From positions 1 to 64,000 of the forward strand of contig LSSK01000009.1 in the NCBI GenBank assembly GCA_001969505.1: a stretch of DNA of 64,000 nt. The letters run 5' to 3'. Shown in pieces: positions 1-10,951 of the stretch. The stretch is from Zancudomyces culisetae. Its lineage: Eukaryota; Kickxellomycota; Harpellomycetes; Harpellales; Legeriomycetaceae. Position numbers and translations under genes: made by a program. Numbering within the stretch: the stretch's first letter is position 1; the number at the start of each line of letters is the position of its first letter. The notes beneath the pieces are model-generated. The model was not told the DNA's origin, did no database searches, and saw only the letters and a list, made by a program, of their open reading frames with translations.

Positions 1-98
1 CCCCCCCCCCCCCCCCTTTACTTTCTAAATCTCGTGAATTTGAAAATCTGAGTTTAACAAATATTGAAAAAAAAACAAATTATTTTTTCTTTTTGTAG
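1..98 (+). other. Poly-C tract and intron end
   Basis: The window opens with 16 consecutive C, then AT-rich sequence ending in a polypyrimidine acceptor. It reads as the 3' part of an intron of the HUS1-like gene. The C-run may be a real homopolymer, like the others in this window, or a contig-edge artefact. Confidence 0.5.
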
Positions 99-358
99 CG
101 GAACGTGATGAATTCGAGTCCGAAACGGAATATTCAGAGCACCTGACCCGGCATTTTAGTTGCAAAATCAGCATGAAGAACTTTATAAAATTTCTATATT
201 CCCACTACACGATTCCTACACGGATAGTCTGTGTAATTATTGAAAACCACGCTGTGATTTTCACTGTGTATATAGGAACTACCAGCATTGGGTCGCATTT
301 TGAGGATGGTAGTAATGCCTGTGGTGCTCTTACATATTACATTCCTGGTTACAAATAA
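99..358 (+). CDS. HUS1: HUS1-like 9-1-1 checkpoint clamp subunit, 3' exon only (partial)
   Basis: This is the last exon of a gene that begins left of the window. A pyrimidine-rich acceptor (TTTTTGTAG) ends at 98, and the open frame runs through two leftover bases and then codons from 101 to a TAA at 356-358. The C-terminal part has a beta-strand pattern, IPTRIVCVIIENHAVIF followed by TVYIG and GALTYYIPGYK. It resembles the end of HUS1 proteins as I remember them (an 'IACICQ.HCVI.YVYIG' strand pair and a final 'GVLTFYIPA' strand). HUS1 is one subunit of the Rad9-Rad1-Hus1 DNA-damage clamp loaded at stalled forks. Only about 86 residues are visible, so the assignment rests on this tail and is moderate. 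An ATG at 173 is internal and is not the start. Confidence 0.6.
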
Positions 359-880
359 ATGAATGTGGGTGGGGGGAGTGTGGGAGGTTTTATTTTAATT
401 AATTAATTTTTTTTTTTTCAACCTTTATTTATTTACTTTGTTAATCTAGTTTTGGCATTTGGACAAAGGTGAGTTTGAATGTTTTATGTATGAAATCACG
501 GAGTTGGTGGATGAGTGAGTGGATGAATGAGCGAGTATCTTGTAGTTGAGATAGACGAAGATCGAGAATACTCTTTCTGTGTGGATAGATAAATTATCAA
601 AAAAGCTTTACTTTCCTTTTTTTTCTTGTTCTTGTTCTATTGATAAAATATTTGATTTTTAAAAAGTACTGTAATTGAAAAGATGTAAATACAACTAAAC
701 AAAGTTCTTTAACCATCCCAAAAATTATAATTCAGAAAATTTATAAATATAAAGTGGTTTTAAACAAAAAAAAATAATAAAAAATAAATAAAATATAAAG
801 GAAAAACACTAGTATAAAATAAAAAAAAGAAAACAAATGGGGAGAGTGAGGAAGAGGAGGTGGAGGTGGAAAAGGGTTGG
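359..880. other. Convergent intergenic spacer
   Basis: This AT-rich spacer lies between the 3' ends of the HUS1-like gene (+) and MED13 (-). It holds a G-rich patch near 367-386 and A/T homopolymers. I see no gene in it. Confidence 0.6.
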
Positions 881-3800
881 CTAATTAAACAGTGACTTCA
901 GTTCAAGAATTTTGTAAATAGGGAAGGGTAATAGACACATACGAAAAGATTCAGAGCCAAAGCTGCCAATAATGTCTTCAGAAGTAATCCAATCACCAGC
1001 AATTTCGGCGTGGTTACCATAGTTGTGGCGATGGAAATTGTTATTAGTGTTGGCGTTGAATCGACCAATGTTAATATTGTCATTGTGGTCAAGCATCGAT
1101 TGCGACATTAGTAGCCAGGTATAGCTAATGAATGAGTGGAAATTAGAGAGAATATATTCAAGATACAGAGCATTATTATCATCTTGAGGTCCGCGGCTGG
1201 GTACTTGGTTTTTTAGCAGAGGATTGGTGGGGTGGTGGTATATCAGCTCCACGTTCAGAATAGGTTGGTGATTGTAAACCAAATAACCAGAATTTATCGA
1301 TGAAATTAATTTATAGTACATGGTGTCAGTTCCAATAGACAGAGTCTCAGAAACGTTATATAGCAAGTCCTTGCGGTTCGTTGTAGCTCTCAAGGAACTG
1401 TTGCTGGTTTCTTTTGAAGAGGTGGGCAAAATAATCGGAGCTGATTGGTTTAATACTACCGAACAGATGCCATCATCATCACCAAATGGCAAGATAGAGG
1501 TGGACAAAGGATTCATTCTGTGTGGCGGCAGTGAACACAAGTCAAAGTTGTCAATTCCAATTTTGGTGATAAAAAGGCGAAGATCTACAGCTACGTTCTT
1601 TGTAGATATTGGTCTTGATTGTTTGGATTTTTGCGATACTGCTGATGAAGATAAGGATGATAAGGATGATGAGGATGAGGATGATGATGGCGTGTTCAAA
1701 TACGTTAATATCTGATTAAATACACTAGTAAAATCATTCATAACAGCTAGGTTGAAGATTGGATTGCCATTTTTACAGACATTGTTGTTGTTGTTGTTGT
1801 TGTTGTCCTTGAGAGAATTGCTGACCATAAAATCAATTACAATGTCAAGATTATACGGATTATTAGATGCGGAATTCAGCAACATATACTCTATACAAAT
1901 ATTAAACAATTCTAATATTGTTGCTGTTGGAATCATAACAAACGAAGTACATGCACCGTGAGTGCTATTTTGATTAATGTTATCCTTTGGGCAAGATGAA
2001 GTGGGGATAGTCGTGGAATTTAATAGAGGAATCGAGAATACTTTTAGTTTCTGAAAACTCAGCGAATAATCACAGATACTAGCAAGTAAAAAACCACCGT
2101 CTTTGCTACCACCATCATTTCCAGAAACTTTGGATGCTGGTAAGTAATCAAGGATTAAGTGGATGGTCGGGTAGTACTCGCTTATCATACAAGGAGAAGA
2201 ACGTCTGGCCTGATCCAAAAGAACATCCAGTGATGGTTTGATAATCTCCAGCAAATCAGCAGGCAAGTCAACCAAACACGGAGGAGGGTTAGGGTTAGAG
2301 TTAGAGTTAGAGTTAGAGTTAGAGTTAGAGTTAGAGTTAGCAAAGGATCCGTCAGGCAAAGAACGAGATAGCCCCAAAGCACTCGCAAAGTTAACATGAA
2401 GATTTGAAATATGGTAAGGATTTGGAATGGCAAAGACGGGTTTTTTCCATTGCATTTTGGAAGAGGCAAACAAAGAAGGAGGAATGTAAATGGGAGTATC
2501 TGGATCGATGTCTTGCTCATTCAAATACTTTTCGGTATATTTAGCTAGCGCATACTTGTTTCCTATTGTTTTGCATGGTAGATTGTTGTAGATATTATAG
2601 CAGTCCAATACCAATGCTTCGGAGATTTGGATGTCTCTATAATTGTGCAAAACCAAAAGATTCAGAATTGGTGGGGGGTCTACTCCATTTAGCGAATCCA
2701 TGCCAAACAAAGAATTGGAATAAATTCTGCATTGCTTCTCGTAGCTCTGTTTAATCCAATAGGTATATTTAAGATACAACATGTTTACATTGATTCTGTC
2801 GGTTGTCAGCTTGGCCAGGTCATTATTTTGCTGAATAAACACGACCAAGTTGGTGTTGCTGATGTTTGCAGTTTCTGTAGTATACAAATAGCTAGTAGCA
2901 AGTTTACACAAGTGAAGGTTTGGATATAACTCGAAAGATCCAATGGTACTATTTGTGCTTGTGTTTGTGTTTGTGTTTGTAGTATAATCAGAACAGTTCA
3001 GGTATAAAGAAGTCGCAACATCGGCCAAAAACCTTCCAACAAGATTTGCAAAGAATTCAAGGTCTTGTATTGAAGTTATTTCGGCATTATATCTAAGTAG
3101 TCCATCACCTGTCCTGCAAGTATTGACAGTAGTAGTAGTAGTAGTGGCTGTTTCTAGTTCGTGTTTGTTACAGCTTAGACATTTACGTGAGCTATAGACA
3201 TCAAAGACTTGTTCAGAAATACAAAGCGGAGCGAATTCACCAAATTTAAGTACTTTTGAATACACACGACTTAGATCCTGTATTTCAAGCCTACTAGGAC
3301 TGGTGTTATCCCCAAAAGCGGTTGCAAACTGTAGGTATCTAATATCCTTTCTGCCTCCTAAAGGCGCAAATTTCAGCTCGTTCCAGAAATTGAGGTTTTG
3401 ATAGTCAGTGTTTAAAATCTGGCGATCAAAATCACCAAAGATATGTTTGATGTCTTGGAGAGTAAGAGGCTTCCCAAGTCCGCCATAGAATTCCTTTTTT
3501 GTCAACGCTAACAGCTGCGGATTGTTACTACTAATATTGTTGCTATTTATAGTGGTATTGATGTTGGAACTAAAGTTGGTGTTTGGTGTTTGTTGAGCCG
3601 TACTTTGAACAGGAGTCTGGATTGATACAGGAGTTGGCATAGGAGTTGGAATTGGTAACGTGCCTGCTGCTCTGAATTTTTCAAAGCTGGCCTTGATGCG
3701 TGCAATTTCGTCTCGTCGCCTAGTATCTTTACTACTTTCTTCAACTTCCTCACCCTCTTCAACCATATCGGCAGCTGAATTGGAGCCTGTACCTGAATCC

Positions 3801-5914
3801 ATTTGATAGGCAGCCACATTATACTCTTTGTCATTGATGCTACAACTTGCTCTGTGTTGAAGAAAACTACATTGACACTTTGCATTTCCATTGGTTATCA
3901 TTTCAAGCATATTTCCAATGTAGTAGTATTCATGACTCTTTAGCGCATCCTCATACTTCTCTATTGCTCGCCTATTCAGATATTCTGCATTAACAACCTC
4001 ATCGTAACACTCATCCTTGACTTCATTTCGGTTTCGTTTATACGATTTTATTAAAATTTGGCCTTCCTTAAGTCTTCTAACCATCACTGAATGCCGCTGC
4101 ACCTCTCCATCACCTTGGCTTTTCACCTCGTTTTCACTTCCCATCGACTCTGCGTCCTCGCTTGTGTCTTTCTCTACACTCTCTGCATTACCGAATACAC
4201 CCGCCAGACAGTCACACACCTTGGCTAGCTGGCTGTTAAGTCCATCGACCGTTCTGGGTTGCGGCTTTGTTATTACAACACTTTGTTCATTTACTGTGAC
4301 GTTGGTATCGCTATTACCGTAATTATATGTTCTAGCAGAAGAATACTGCGGTGGTTTTGATATAAGCTTCCTTAGCAGTCTAAACTCTACATAGTCTGCT
4401 GCTATACTGACTAGGGCATCACTATCATTTTCATCATTCCAATTCCAATTCCAATTCCAATTCCAATTCTGATTCTGATTCTGATTCTGATTCTGATTCT
4501 CATTGATATCAACATCATCAGTATCTTTAGTACTAACCACAACTTTATCGGTTGTAGTCTCCATCAAGGGTTCGGTGATTGTAGTGATTTGTGGTTCGGA
4601 TATAACTTGTTCTATTTTGATTTCAACGAGTGGAGTTTTTTGTTGCTCTTGCTCTTGCTCTTGCTCTTGCTCTTGTTCTTGTTCTTGTTCAAATTGAAAG
4701 TATTCATTGACTATCGTATCCATTACCAATGTCAACTCACCACCAACCAATTGGTTTTTGACATAAAAATACTCCATATATGTCTTGATTAACTGAACTA
4801 CATTTGGCCAATGTTTACTTATCAACATTATCTCTTCAACTCTTTCATTATACTCGCTTTCTATATCCACTTGGTTCTCCTCAGTACCATTTTCTTTTGC
4901 CTTTCCAATCCCACTGCCTTTTTTATTTTGATTTTGATTTTGATTTTCTTCTTCATTTTCATCTTCATCTTCGCTTTCATTTTGATTTTCTTTTCCAACC
5001 ATTCCTTCATGTATCTTCATCCTTTTTTTATATTTACCATCAAGAAATGTACCAAAAATATGTTCAATATCTCGATCTATATATATTGCACTGAACGTAT
5101 CTGCACCATACATCGATTTGGCCCGCTGACACAAAAACCAATGGTCGTAATAAACATCTCTGGGCTGCAGGCTCTTTCTCTTTTCTCGCCGAGTTCGCAT
5201 TCGCAACGCCCAGGATTTTGGATCTAATGTTTCTTCACTTTTACAGTCTGTTGGCTCAACACTCCAACTCGGTCGTTTGATAGCTATCATTTCATCACTA
5301 TAATTTATCCCCACTGGTTCGTACCTATCAACAAGCACCTCTTTCTCTCCTTTGACTGCTACCATCTGTGATCCTACCTCAACACCTTCCAGTCCTTCCA
5401 ATCCACCCAACCCCTCCAACCCTTCCAGTTCTCCAAACCCTTCCAATCCATCTAGCCCTTCAAATTCATCCATAGTTAAGCTAAGATGTTCTGGCCTGCT
5501 TTCTGCATGCTCAAACTCATCAAGTTCACCGCTTTTATTTTCAACCATTGTACTTTCGTTATCAATTACCATTGCCTCCTCGGCTTTTTCTGGAACTATT
5601 TTCTCATTTTTTTCCTTTTCCTTTTCCTTTTCCTTTACCTTTTCTTGTTCCTTTTCCTGTTCTTTTTCCACTACTCCTTCGTCTCCCTCTGTAAGTATTT
5701 GCTCGTTAGTGGTTATAGCTGTTGTTGTAAAGTAGTCGTCAAAAATCCCTTCATCAAACAAGTTCTCATCCATCATTACATCACAGTTATCCATCCTCAT
5801 TTCATTTCCATTAGGCATCCCATGTCCTACTACTCCTCCCTTTTTAATAGCTGTCTTTTTGATTTCATTAGCCTTGTCAACACCCATTCCCATTCCCATT
5901 CCCATTCCCATATT

Positions 5915-5953
<39 letters not shown>

Positions 5954-7904
5954 ACTCATACCCATATCTCCATTATTTTCGTCAAATAGCATAAGTTCTT
6001 GTTCCAAAAACTGCAATCCGAAATCTCCAAAGTCATCTTTAAATTTCATATCTTCATTAAACTCCAGATCCAAGTACCCATTATTTACACTGTTTTCCTC
6101 TGTTTTAAAGATTTCGGCGCTGTGGCTTTTGGTTTTTGCTATTTCATCTTTTGCCCCACCTTCACCACCCTTTTCACCCACCTTCATCCTCTTACGTCTC
6201 ATCAACTCCTCGAGACTTATTTCCTCATCTTCTGATTCTGCTCCTTTTTTATTCGCTGCCGTTTTCTGTGTCTTTTGTTTTCGTTGAGGTTGGTTCTGAT
6301 TCTGATTCTGACTCTGACTCTGACTCTGACTCTGACTCTGATTATACTGCTGCTGCTGCTGTTGTTGTTGTTGAGAATGGTTTGTGTGTTGCCCTTGTTG
6401 ATGATTTCTCATATACTCTTTTACTTGTTCTTCTTCCTCTTCTTCTTCATAACCTTCTTCATACCCTTTTGCTTTTATCCTAATTTCGATATTTTTTCCA
6501 ATATCCTCATTCTCCTCAACCACAATCTTTTCATTTTTCTCCTTTGCTTCTTCATTTATTTCCATCCGCACATCTTCTAACCCAAACTTATCAATCAACC
6601 CCGAATCTTTTAATCGCTTGGTATTCATCTCTTTACATTTGCTTTTAGAAATACCCTCGCTCCCCATGTCCTGAAAATCTCTTTTAGGCGCTTTATAAGC
6701 ATCTTTCTCATAATATATCATATCCTTGGGGTAATATACCGGTATCGTCATACCCTCTATCATCACTAACACCAAAGATTCCACTCCTCCTGTCATTTTT
6801 ACCCCAAACATCTTTTCAAACTGGCCAAGTACCCCAGCCCCGCTGCTACCTTTACTCTTGTATAGCTCTGTATCTTCTTTAATCACTTTTCCTGTGTTGC
6901 TATACGGTGCTAATTTCACCTCTTCATTCCCACCAGTGTCAGTAGTAGCTGAACCATACTTGGTATATTCCTTCTCTCTATCTGGTCTAATTACCATTGC
7001 TAATCCGTCTCTATTTATCACTAACTCTATCTCTACCATAAACATTCTGCCTTGCCTCTTGTTTATTAAATATCTGTTGATCCCAACTCTCATCCCCCCT
7101 GATTCTATTATTTTCCTATTTTATTGTCGTTTTACTCTTAGCATACATCTCTTATATTCACAATTTGATACCCACATTAGCTTCTCTTCTCTATATATAC
7201 CAAGTAAATTTAACTACTCATTGGTTCTTACCTTTCTATTAGATTTAGCACTGCTATTCTAAATTTTAGCATCTCATTGCTAAAGGTACTAACTCTATTA
7301 CTAAAATCTTGTCCATTTCCATCGGATACTGGTATTAAAAGTGCTGCCCAATCCAGCTCGCCCGTTGAAACTACTTCTACCTCTCTATCAGCTGCACTTT
7401 TTTCCACCATTCCCTTGATTTGTTCTGCTATGAAATACACCCAAAGCTCCTCCCTTTCTTCGCCTTGATCATCGTCGCTTTCATCACCCCGTTCTTTTAG
7501 TGTTGCTCGTCTTTTAATTTCCTCGATTTGTTTCGAATAGTTTTCTTTCCAATCTTCTGCATCATTATACTGCATATATAGGCTTGCTACTCCACGGCTC
7601 AGTAGGAATCGGTGGTAGTCTATTAAGTTTTCGTTCGTAATCAGATCAAAGCTCCCTTTGCTCTTTTTTCCTTTGATTTGCATCCATTGTATCTTTTGTT
7701 CTCTCCGTACCTATTGGATTAATATGTAATTAGTCAAACATAAATCCAGCCCATCATTTATACCTTTTCTACTTTTTTTTAAAAAAAATACCCCTCCACA
7801 GAATTAAGTGGTATCCATAATTCTTAATTCATGATACTCTTGTAATCGCAATAATTTTATATTTAACTCACAATTTGAACACTGTTGGTTTGCATTTGCT
7901 TCAT
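881..7904 (-). CDS. MED13: Mediator complex subunit 13 (kinase module), repeat-expanded
   Basis: MED13 links the CDK8 kinase module to core Mediator in the nucleus. I model three exons: 7904-7872, 7710-7232 and 7073-881, about 2234 aa. The 7232/7073 junction is well supported: donor GTAAGA, acceptor CAACAG, phase 2, and it joins LNLIER to YLINKRQGR, the counterpart of the 'NLLER' helix of animal MED13. N-terminal EELWVYFIAE matches 'RELWIFWWGE'. Near residue 1400 (about 3330-3420) FWNELKFAPLGGRKDIRY is the typical MID-like segment (compare 'FWEKL.LEP.GG.RD'). The end, LLPFPIYKILELKS, fits the short conserved C-terminus. The 5' mini-exon (MKQMQTNSVQI, donor GTGAGT) is the least certain part; otherwise translation starts at 7683. 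Between the conserved blocks the protein is mostly low-complexity: Gln runs and Ser-Gln, Gly-Met, Asn-Gln, Asn-Trp, Glu-Gln and Ser-Asn dipeptide repeats. Confidence 0.83.
2286..2340 (-). repeat. Hexanucleotide repeat encoding (Ser-Asn)n in MED13
   Basis: Tandem GTTAGA/GTTAGG units on the + strand encode alternating Asn-Ser ending in Asn-Pro on the minus strand. It stays in frame and looks like repeat expansion inside an exon. Confidence 0.85.
4436..4502 (-). repeat. Two adjoining hexanucleotide repeats encoding (Asn-Gln)n then (Asn-Trp)n
   Basis: Repeated CCAATT units are followed by repeated GATTCT units on the + strand. Read on the minus strand they give an Asn-Gln run passing into an Asn-Trp run of five units. 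The two arrays differ by a few bases per unit, so one probably arose from the other by substitution and re-expansion. Confidence 0.88.
4636..4695 (-). repeat. Hexanucleotide repeat encoding (Glu-Gln)n
   Basis: Tandem TTGCTC/TTGTTC units on the + strand encode alternating Glu-Gln in MED13, next to a short Gln-Gln stretch. Confidence 0.88.
5594..5668 (-). repeat. Hexanucleotide repeat encoding (Glu-Lys)n / Glu-Lys-Glu-Gln
   Basis: TTTTCC units on the + strand encode a highly charged Glu-Lys dipeptide array with some Gln and Val, within the disordered half of MED13. Confidence 0.82.
5884..5962 (-). repeat. Hexanucleotide repeat encoding (Gly-Met)n
   Basis: Tandem CCCATT and CCCATG units on the + strand encode about twelve Gly-Met dipeptides with one Asn-Met variant. 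Two sub-arrays with different third bases (CCCATT, CCCATG) indicate at least two rounds of expansion. Confidence 0.9.
6290..6373 (-). repeat. Ser-Gln / Asn-Gln hexanucleotide repeat and adjacent poly-Gln tract
   Basis: GACTCT and GATTCT units encode Ser-Gln and Asn-Gln repeats. They lie immediately beside a CTG/TTG (CAG/CAA on the coding strand) run encoding about nine Gln. All are in frame within MED13. Confidence 0.88.
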
Positions 7905-10900
7905 TTCCTCGTATAGTCCCAGTGTAGTTTCCACATTTAAATATTCGTTTATCTGATAAAGACTTTATTTTCGTCGTTTTAGGTTTAATTATTCTTCATT
8001 CCAATTGAAATTAGTATTGAGCCTTGATTAATATATAAATACACTATCAATATATTTATACCCATATATATTTTTTATTTATTTTTGTTTTCCCGAACTA
8101 TTCGCCAAAGATACTCTTTTCCTGATAAAATTAATGTTCAATCCAAAAACATCCAATGGCCTGTTTTATAACTATCGACTTTATCTTCTACCGTCTATAA
8201 GCTGGTTACTTGTTTGTTTTGCTTGTAGCTCCTGGTACCCTAGTGATATCTCGATTCATCTGCCTGTTATGTTTCTATTATTGTCTTATTTCACTTCAAC
8301 TCCTATTTCTTGTATTATTTTCAATAATTAATTCTAGTGTTTGATATTATTTTTTTTACTAAAAAAAGTTCAATTTTTTTTTGGTGTTTTTCATTGTTTA
8401 TGTTACCAATTTTGAGTTTCTGGATGAATCATTATTTTTTTACGCGAAATTTCATATTTAGTTCAACAAACTTATTCGATAAATCCTCCTTGCTCCCCCC
8501 CTCCCCCTCCTTTTCATTATTTTTATTATTTATGTGCATTTTTATAGCAATTAACAGTAACTAAATAAAAACTTTTCCCGTTAGCTTTGGATATACACCA
8601 TTATACGGGAATAACAATCAATATCTATATTTTGTAATCTGCTTGATATCTATACTCTTTCTTTTCATTGCTTTACATTTGGTTATTCCTTGTATTTTTC
8701 CTATAAATATATCCACTTCCATAACTCCCAAATCCATTTTTATAACTCCCCTCCCCCCTTTCCTTTCATTTTTTTTTTATGGATTCTGTAAGCTTTTTAT
8801 TTTTCCAGCTCCTAGGCCTTTTGTGAAAAAAAATATTACCTATTGGTTACCAGTGTGGCATTGATTTGTTTTGTTTTTATGTATTCACAAATTCATTTAC
8901 ATTGAGATTTTGATGCTCTATTAAAATATAAAATAAAATAAAGTAGAATAAAATAAATAAAAAACACAAAAATACAGCAAATTGCGCATAGCCAAAAGGA
9001 ATACAACACGCTGCGACTACAACTGTCAGATGCATTCAATTATATTCCCAAAAAATGAAAATATTTTGTTATTCACAATATTTCTAGATGTAGTACATCT
9101 TTCTAACACAGCTACTTTTCAATACTCTAATGCCCGACTGATACTTTGTGCCCCATTTAAACGAAAACATAACTTTAAAAAAAATGATTATCTTTATTAA
9201 CATACTGATCAAACTATCAGTTTGTAGCCAAACTGTTCATTCCCAGAGTATAAGTAAAGTGGTAGAGTCAACAATCTAGTATGTGGGACAAAAAAATTCA
9301 TGGTCCATTGTATATACATATAATTGATGAGCATGTTTGTAATGCTCTAGCTTAATATTCGTCACAACAACCCACCAGAAAAGCCCAAGAATAAAAGCCA
9401 ACATATCTACAGTACCCTCTTATACAACCTGGATGTTTCAATACCAATAAACACGCATTTGTACAGGAATTTTAAAACAAGTTATCCCGAATTTTGAAAA
9501 GGAAAAATATATCAATTAGATACTCTACAATTATCCTATTCCTTCTCTATGGAAAGGAGCTAATATTTTCATTAATTTTTTTGTTTACTGCATTGACAAG
9601 TGGAAGTGTAAATGGATCTTATTTTCATGTCCCTTATCCGCCTTTAAATAAATTTTATAGCAGTACCTGATATATGCAAAGTAAATTTGAATATCCCGAA
9701 ACCACACCATTCTAAAAGGACTAAGAGGAGGGGATGCGTTGATGATGGTGGTTGATGAGGGATTGAAACGCAGTACTATTGATTTTGTGAATTGAAATTC
9801 GTATGACGTCCATATCTTCCCACATCAATACTCACCCTTACCCTCACTCATAAACTCACTTCCACCCATCCCTATCCGCATCCGCATCCCCTTCCCTTCC
9901 GGTTTGTCCACTTTACCTCATTTTTAAGGTTGATTATGCCACGGATATTGCAGTTTTCCTGTTGGTTAGAATAATTTATGCATAAATTTCTAAACTCCCA
10001 AAATAAACTATCTATTACATATGCTTAAAAACGCCACACTGTGGTGTGATGGAGAACTAAGGAGAGGGTTGTGCCTCACCAAGTAATTTGGTAGCCCATA
10101 CATTAAATATTAAGAAGTTTCGATCGGGTTGAACTGCTTGGATCTATACACGCACAGTTCATTCATAAGACGCTTCCAAATGACACCATTGACATCAAAT
10201 ATTTCCGTACTGAAAGAAATAAATGAGGATGAAAGGGAAAGTAGAAGCAAAAAAAAAAAACAAGGCGTGCATGAACAAGCGAAAACATTCTTAAGTTTCA
10301 TAGGGCTAAACAATTCTGTCTTTTACTTTTTCCACCTTGAACCAATTTTGCTTGACACCAACTAACGTGTATTGATTACCAAGACATTAGCGCCCCCTTC
10401 CCACAGCAGTTCATTAATAAGTCTACAGATAGGTGGAAGTATACCTAATAGCAAATAAATAATAATAATCGGAGAGAGGAGTTTAGTTTGATGTTAGGGT
10501 TGTTGGGGAGAGAGAGGGTGAAGAGGGGGAGTTATGAATATGTAAACACACTTAAAACCCAGTAAAACAGCGACAAATTTTTTATTTATTCTCTGCGCCG
10601 TTTTCCCGCACGAATCCTAGAATGTATTCGCTGAATAGTAAATTGTGGTTTTTAAAACCCGGAGGTTGTCAGAGAGGCCTGAAAATCACAAGGCTAGCTT
10701 CCTCTACGTGTTTTTGAAACACGCTATTAAATAATAACCAACTTGAGCTCAAAAAACGGCAAGATACTAAATGTCGATAGATTCTGCCTCATCATTTTTT
10801 TCTTTTACTTGCTACCACGAAAGCTATACAAGAGAATAGGACTGACAAGGTACAGACGAACTAAAAGTGTTAATAGCAATAATAAAACTACACCAAACAA

Positions 10901-10951
10901 TCGGTATTTCCCAGGAAAGTCATAAAGATCAATGGAATAGGTTAGTCAAAA
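7905..10951. other. Long divergent intergenic region between MED13 and the cotransporter
   Basis: About 3 kb of AT-rich DNA separates two divergent genes. It has C-rich pyrimidine tracts (about 8490-8515 and 8748-8760), a palindromic TGACGTC at about 9803, and pyrimidine-rich C/A/T sequence at 9820-9900. Open frames here (for example 8134-8331, 8982-9200, 10129-10365) are short, biased in composition and lack recognisable motifs. I see no convincing gene. Confidence 0.5.

Noticed and set aside
2286-2340. GGGTTAGGGTTAGAG-like sequence suggesting an interstitial telomere repeat
   Set aside because: It is in frame inside MED13 and most units are GTTAGA encoding Ser-Asn. The TTAGGG resemblance is coincidental.
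5884-5962. Regular short repeats that could suggest a CRISPR-like array
   Set aside because: The units are contiguous 6-mers with no spacers, in a eukaryotic CDS.
4017-6580. Several long plus-strand open frames opposite MED13 (for example 5859-6287 and 5486-5989)
   Set aside because: They are shadows of in-frame repeats on the minus strand and consist of simple Pro/Ile, His/Ala or Leu/Phe runs without domains.
10580-10720. GC-richer patch with possible hairpins upstream of the cotransporter, considered as a structural RNA
   Set aside because: It does not fold by eye into a tRNA, snRNA or snoRNA with recognisable boxes.
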